From contig CAWKEY010000068.1 of NCBI GenBank assembly GCA_963848675.1, forward strand, positions 6,730 to 70,729: 64,000 nt of DNA, in the 5' to 3' direction. The DNA comes from CAWKEY01 sp963848675. Lineage in GTDB: Bacteria > Pseudomonadota > Gammaproteobacteria > Methylococcales > Methylomonadaceae. Below are positions 60,072-64,000 of this stretch, one piece after another; the stretch's first letter is position 1, and each line of letters starts with the position of its first letter. The notes beneath the pieces are model-generated. The model saw only the letters and a list, made by a program, of their open reading frames with translations, was not told the origin of the DNA and ran no database searches. The translations under genes were made by a program, and so were the position numbers.

Positions 60072-60515
60072 ATGGCTAATACAGAAATCGATAATGATGC
60101 CGTAGTTACCGTACTCAATAAAATTCTGGAAACGGAGTTGGCCGGCGTTGTTCGTTATACGCATTATGCATTAATGGTTTTTGGCTACAACCGGATCCCC
60201 ATTGTTTCCTGGATGCGCAGCCAGGCGACCGAGTCCCTCGATCATGCCAATGAAGCGGGGGAACTGATTACCTATTTGGGCGGGCACCCGTCCCTGGGTA
60301 TCGGCGCGCTGCTGGAGACGCATCGCCACGATATTGGCGATATTCTGCGGGAGTCCCTGGATCATGAAACGAAGGCCTTATCTGCTTATAATGAATTGCT
60401 GGAACTTGTGAATGGGCAAGATGTTTTACTTGAAGAATATGCCCGCCGACTGATCGCCCTGGAGGCAATGCATTTGGGCGATGTACGCAAGATGCTGAAA
60501 AAGCCGGGGGAATAA
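60072..60515 (+). CDS. Ferritin-like (bacterioferritin-family) di-iron protein
   Basis: 147 residues, four-helix ferritin fold. The helix A glutamate in LETELAGVVRYTHYAL and the helix B segment ESLDHANEAGELITYLGG contribute iron ligands, and the C-terminal helix has EAMHLGDVRKML. The E-M-x-H segment that provides the haem methionine in bacterioferritin reads D-H-A-N-E here, so haem binding is unlikely. Probably iron storage or detoxification. A good AGGAG lies before the ATG. Next to fumC on the same strand (52-nt gap), a combination also seen with iron-independent fumarase. Confidence 0.8.
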   Translation: MANTEIDNDAVVTVLNKILETELAGVVRYTHYALMVFGYNRIPIVSWMRSQATESLDHANEAGELITYLGGHPSLGIGALLETHRHDIGDILRESLDHETKALSAYNELLELVNGQDVLLEEYARRLIALEAMHLGDVRKMLKKPGE

Positions 60516-60567
60516 TCCAGGCTTTGTGCTGCCGGCATTTCTCGCGCTGTATCAGTGACTGACCCTC

Positions 60568-61971
60568 ATGAATAAAGAGCCCTTCGATACCCGCATCGAA
60601 ACCGACTCTTTGGGTTCCATAGCAGTGCCGTCCGGCAAATACTGGGGTGCGCAAACCCAGCGCTCGCTGGAGCATTTCAAAATCGGCAATGAACGCCTGC
60701 CCAGACCTTTGATCCGGGCGCTGGGCATTGTCAAACGTTGCGCGGCGATTACCAATATTGCGCAGAATACCATCGATGCCTGCATCGGCCATGCCATTGC
60801 CGAGGCGGCACTGGCTGTGATCGACGGCAAGCTGGACGATCATTTTCCGCTGGTAGTCTGGCAGACCGGCTCCGGTACGCAGTCGAACATGAACGCCAAC
60901 GAGGTGCTTGCCAATCTGGCCAGCGAGCGGCTCGGCGGCACGCTGGGGTCTAAATCGCCGGTGCATCCCAACGATCATTGCAACCGCAGCCAGTCGACAA
61001 ACGATGTGTTTCCAACCGCGATGCATATCGCCACGGTCGAGCAACTGCATCAGTTACTGATTCCGGCGCTGCAACACTTGCACCAGGCCCTGTTCGATAA
61101 ATCCCGGGCCTGGCAGGACATTATCAAGATTGGCCGAACGCATTTGCAGGATGCGACGCCGCTTACACTGGGCCAGGAGTTTTCAGGTTACGCCGCGCAG
61201 GTAAAACTGGGTATTGAGCGGATTAACGACAGCCTTGAACGCCTGTATCCGCTCGCCCAGGGCGGCACGGCAGTGGGCACAGGCTTAAACGCCAAACCGG
61301 GTTTTGCTGAAAAATTTGCTGAAGAAGTGGCCAACTTTACCCGCCTGCCTTTCACATCGGCCCCCAACAAGTTTGAAGCGATGGCGGCGCACGATGCCAT
61401 GGTCGAAATCTCCGGGGTATTGAATACTATCGCTGTCAGTCTCACTAAAATAGCCAATGATATTCGCCTGTTAAGCTCTGGCCCGCGCTCAGGACTCGGC
61501 GAACTGAGCCTGCCTGAAAATGAACCCGGTTCTTCCATCATGCCCGGCAAAGTCAATCCCACACAATGCGAGGCCATGACCATGGTGTGCGCCCAGGTCA
61601 TGGGTAATCACGCCACCATTACCTTTGCCGGCGCGCAGGGGCATCTGGAACTCAACGCCTATAAGCCGGTCATCATTTACAACGTGCTGCAGTCCATCCG
61701 GCTCATCGGTGATGCGGTCATCAGTTTTACCGATCATTGCGTTCTGGGTATGGAACCGAATACTGACCGCATTGCCGAGCTCATGGCAAAATCGCTGATG
61801 CTGGTCACCGCACTGGTTCCGCACATCGGCTACGACAAGGCTGCTTATATTGCCAAAGTGGCTTTAAAGAACCAGAGTACGCTGCGCGAAGAGGCTGTCG
61901 CCAGCGGATTAGTGACGGCAGAGGTGTTTGATACAATCGTCCGGCCGGATCAGATGATCTTTCCAAAATAA
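60568..61971 (+). CDS. fumC: Class II fumarate hydratase
   Basis: 467 residues. The superfamily signature GSSIMPGKVNP is complete, and the active-site segments TGSGTQSNMNANEV and GRTHLQDATPLTLG are present. FumC is iron-independent, converts fumarate to malate, and is often used under iron limitation or oxidative stress. Its position after a ferritin-like gene fits that setting. Confidence 0.95.
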   Translation: MNKEPFDTRIETDSLGSIAVPSGKYWGAQTQRSLEHFKIGNERLPRPLIRALGIVKRCAAITNIAQNTIDACIGHAIAEAALAVIDGKLDDHFPLVVWQTGSGTQSNMNANEVLANLASERLGGTLGSKSPVHPNDHCNRSQSTNDVFPTAMHIATVEQLHQLLIPALQHLHQALFDKSRAWQDIIKIGRTHLQDATPLTLGQEFSGYAAQVKLGIERINDSLERLYPLAQGGTAVGTGLNAKPGFAEKFAEEVANFTRLPFTSAPNKFEAMAAHDAMVEISGVLNTIAVSLTKIANDIRLLSSGPRSGLGELSLPENEPGSSIMPGKVNPTQCEAMTMVCAQVMGNHATITFAGAQGHLELNAYKPVIIYNVLQSIRLIGDAVISFTDHCVLGMEPNTDRIAELMAKSLMLVTALVPHIGYDKAAYIAKVALKNQSTLREEAVASGLVTAEVFDTIVRPDQMIFPK

Positions 61972-62010
61972 AACGTTTTTTCCTCAACACAGAAATCTGG
62001 GAGCAAGACC

Positions 62011-62445
62011 ATGCATGTAACCTATGAACAAGCAGAAAAGGCGATAGCCGCAGCGATTGCCGAGTCCACTAAAATTGGCACCCAAATGTGTATTGCCGTT
62101 GTCGATTCGGGCGCGGATTTAAAGGCGTTTGTCAGAATGAACGGCGCCTGGGTTGGCAGTGTTGATATCGCCATCAAAAAAGCCAAAACCGCCTGTTTTT
62201 TCGGTATGAATACCGGGCAAATCGGCCAGTTATCGCAACCCGGCGGCCCGCTTTTCGGAATCGAGCACTCCAACGACGGCCTGATCACTTTTCCCGGCGG
62301 CATCCCGATCGTCGATGAGGACGGCATTCTGATAGGCGCCATTGGCGTCAGCGGCAGCTCGGTGGAAAACGATCATCAAGTAGCCAAGGCAGGGGTCGAT
62401 GTTATCGGCCTTTCGGATTTGCCTTCCCATCCCTGGCGAACCTGA
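62011..62445 (+). CDS. GlcG/HbpS-like protein
   Basis: 144 residues. Hallmarks of the GlcG/HbpS family: VTYEQAEKAIAAAIAES, CIAVVDSGADLKAFVRMNGAW, AIKKAKTACFFGM, and GGIPIVDEDGILIGAIGVSG. Family members include haem-degrading HbpS and proteins of glycolate and diol metabolism. The role is unclear. No signal peptide. It follows fumC by 39 nt. Confidence 0.85.
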   Translation: MHVTYEQAEKAIAAAIAESTKIGTQMCIAVVDSGADLKAFVRMNGAWVGSVDIAIKKAKTACFFGMNTGQIGQLSQPGGPLFGIEHSNDGLITFPGGIPIVDEDGILIGAIGVSGSSVENDHQVAKAGVDVIGLSDLPSHPWRT

Positions 62446-62505
62446 TGACGCTATGAGAACGTAACTTAACTATGGAGCACTTTCTCTCGAGAGGCATGGT
62501 TTTGC

Positions 62506-62587
62506 TGTCATTTCGACCATCGGGAGAAATCTTTTAAGCGCTGGAATATGGGGAGCCTTAAGATTCCTCGCTTTGCTCGGAATGACA
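62506..62587. repeat. 82-bp miniature repeat with inverted ends, copy B
   Basis: Ends TGTCATTTCGA and TCGGAATGACA are inverted with one mismatch. The left half matches copy A at 32572-32644. Located in the gap before the rubredoxin-type MBL gene. Confidence 0.6.
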
Positions 62588-62629
62588 AATACGCTGAATG
62601 GTTACTTAAAAGAAACACTACACGTCACT

Positions 62630-63373
62630 ATGTCTACGCCCTCCTTAGATAATATCCTTAACAACGCGCAGCAATGGGTTTGCCTGCAATGCGGTTACAA
62701 CATGATCTGCGAAATGCCCGATGTTTGTCCGTTTTGCGGGGCGAGACACGATCGGTTCATGCCTTGGGATGAGGCTGAAAAACACTATCGCGTTAGCGCT
62801 TATGCGATCAATGATTACGTCAGTCAATTGCTGTCCGTGCCCAGACTGGGTTACGAGCATGCGGCTTATCACATTGAAACCGAGGAAGGTGCGGTCTGGA
62901 TTGATTCGCCATCGGCGTTCAATCGTGACCTGACGTCGGTTAAGGCCATTTTGTTTACGCACCATCATTTTATGGGCGCTTCCAATCAATATCGCCGTAT
63001 CTGGAATACCGAGGTGTGGCTGCATGATCTGGATGCCAAACATCGCTTGTCCGCATTATTCGATATTGACCGGCGATTTTCCGACGACTTTGCCGCCTTC
63101 GGCATAGAGGCTTACCATGGCGGCGGACATACGCCGGGGTTTACGTTTTATATCTACCGGGACGTCTTGTTCATCTGCGACTATGTGTTTCTGGAAGGCG
63201 CCGACATGCGCTTTAATCCCTACGGGCCGGAACAGGAAACTGCAAAACGCGCGCAGCGGATACATGATATCGTCAAGAACAGATCCCTCAAAACGGTCTG
63301 CGGCTATAACTATGTCGCAAATTTTGCAGACTGGCTGGCAAAGTTTGAACGTCTTATCCACAGTCAAGCTTGA
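62630..63373 (+). CDS. Rubredoxin-like/metallo-beta-lactamase-fold fusion protein
   Basis: 247 residues. An N-terminal rubredoxin-type zinc/iron knuckle (C18, C21, C33, C36: WVCLQCGY, CPFCGA) is followed by an MBL-fold domain. The usual metal motif T-H-x-H-x-D-H is replaced by THHHFMGA (110-117), although EAYHGGGHTPGFT (160-172) and FICDYVF (D184) remain. The changed residues suggest altered metal binding or lost catalysis. I start at 62630 (MSTPSLDN), since the longer frame reads through the repeat element. The DCC protein follows after 7 nt. Confidence 0.78.
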   Translation: MSTPSLDNILNNAQQWVCLQCGYNMICEMPDVCPFCGARHDRFMPWDEAEKHYRVSAYAINDYVSQLLSVPRLGYEHAAYHIETEEGAVWIDSPSAFNRDLTSVKAILFTHHHFMGASNQYRRIWNTEVWLHDLDAKHRLSALFDIDRRFSDDFAAFGIEAYHGGGHTPGFTFYIYRDVLFICDYVFLEGADMRFNPYGPEQETAKRAQRIHDIVKNRSLKTVCGYNYVANFADWLAKFERLIHSQA

Positions 63374-63380
63374 TACCCTT

Positions 63381-63788
63381 ATGCTTACAAACTCAGACCA
63401 GCCTGAACAAGAAAACCAGCATCAGGATGAAGCCAAAATTACTGTGTATTACGACGGCGCCTGCCCGAAATGTATTCGCGATAGACAGCATTATGAAAAA
63501 CTTTCGGGCCAATCTGGCGAGCAGGTTTGCTGGTTTGATATTACCGGGCAGGAAAGTCAGCTGTATGAGCTGGGCATCGACCCGCACAAGGCTTTAACAG
63601 AGCTGCATGTCCGCGACGAAAATGGCAGCATCGTTTCGGAACTGGATGCCTACATTCTGTTAATGCAAAAAGTCCCCTTACTTAAACCCGTCGCCTGGTT
63701 GATCGGGCTTCCATTGATTCGGCCATTACTGGCCAAATGGTATCATCGGCAAGTCAACCGCCGATTAAGGCAGAGAGGATTACTTTGA
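63381..63788 (+). CDS. DCC-family (DUF393) thiol-disulfide-like protein
   Basis: 135 residues. The motif YYDGACPKC (D25, C28, C31) is the defining D-x-x-C-x-x-C of the DCC family, with a thioredoxin-like redox role inferred. The C-terminal region has VPLLKPVAWLIGLPLIRPLLAKWY, which may contact a membrane. It begins 7 nt after the MBL-fusion stop with no visible ribosome site, so translation is likely coupled. Together they may form a small redox pair. Confidence 0.8.
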   Translation: MLTNSDQPEQENQHQDEAKITVYYDGACPKCIRDRQHYEKLSGQSGEQVCWFDITGQESQLYELGIDPHKALTELHVRDENGSIVSELDAYILLMQKVPLLKPVAWLIGLPLIRPLLAKWYHRQVNRRLRQRGLL

Positions 63789-64000
63789 CTCCGCGCCGCA
63801 AAATTCAGGGCTCCCTAAAAAGCAACCCGATAATGCGCAATTCAATCGGGTGGAGATAACGGGATTGGAATTAAAATTATTAAAAACTCAACACTTCAAC
63901 AGCAATTATTTTTTACGGGTTGAACCTTTCGCTCATTTTCAGGAATGAACAAACAGATAAATCGGTTTTTACGCGGCTAACGATCTAGACAACTTTGTCT
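63789..64000. other. End of window, no gene seen
   Basis: No open frame of note. Mixed composition with an AT-rich stretch at 63870-63915. Confidence 0.4.

Noticed and set aside
1..64000. CRISPR array, prophage, secretion or toxin-antitoxin system
   Set aside because: No regularly spaced repeats and no cas-like, capsid, secretion or paired toxin-antitoxin genes were recognised.

Overview
The window looks like chromosome from a gammaproteobacterium. Supporting synteny blocks are amgK-murU divergent from lptD-surA, a nagZ-hpt-methylthioinosine phosphorylase cluster, ydbH/ydbL and cstA-ybdD. The many short palindromic repeats and the c-type cytochrome content would fit an aquatic methylotroph or methanotroph (Methylococcales-like). 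That placement is inference, because no methane or methanol oxidation gene lies in the window.

Layout. 0.6-3 kb: leftward purine-salvage and wall-recycling operon (nagZ, hpt, MTI phosphorylase). 3-7 kb: FliL-like protein, HIT protein, a His-rich membrane protein, then amgK-murU-dodecin. 7.2-13.4 kb: rightward lptD-surA, a stand-alone DbpA-type RNA-binding protein and rnd. 13.5-18.3 kb: a complete tripartite efflux locus (emrB/emrA-like genes, divergent tetR and outer-membrane factor) around a palindromic operator. 18.5-21.1 kb: zinc alcohol dehydrogenase and a Cys/Met-metabolism PLP enzyme. 21.3-22.9 kb: transposase debris, an integrase stub and a tRNA-Ser(GGA). 23-32.6 kb: housekeeping genes (truA, L,D-transpeptidase, Gfo/Idh oxidoreductase, and a cysM-ydbH-ydbL-rlmD operon, then hemF). 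32.7-41.6 kb: PLP decarboxylase, an IS fragment, a LapA-like protein, a group II intron relic, cstA-ybdD, a quinone reductase-like protein, two secreted proteins and a HAD protein.

41.8-57.2 kb is the accessory core. It holds a five-haem extracellular cytochrome with a PxKF-type surface protein, an IS91-type transposase with a tyrosine recombinase, and an MHS transporter. Next comes a REP-flanked RAYT gene split by a 2.03-kb group II intron, then an IS66 remnant, then a large secreted glycoside hydrolase with a tandemly duplicated tail. 57.5-64 kb returns to housekeeping: ahcY, pcm, a ferritin-like protein, fumC, a HbpS/GlcG-like protein, a rubredoxin-metallo-beta-lactamase fusion and a DCC protein.

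The most notable structure is at 49.78-52.46 kb. A RAYT gene bounded by two inverted, nearly identical REP sequences carrying the GTAG tetranucleotide is interrupted by a complete group II intron. Removing bases 49941-51974 joins the exons in frame and restores a 180-residue RAYT with its HUH motif and tyrosine.
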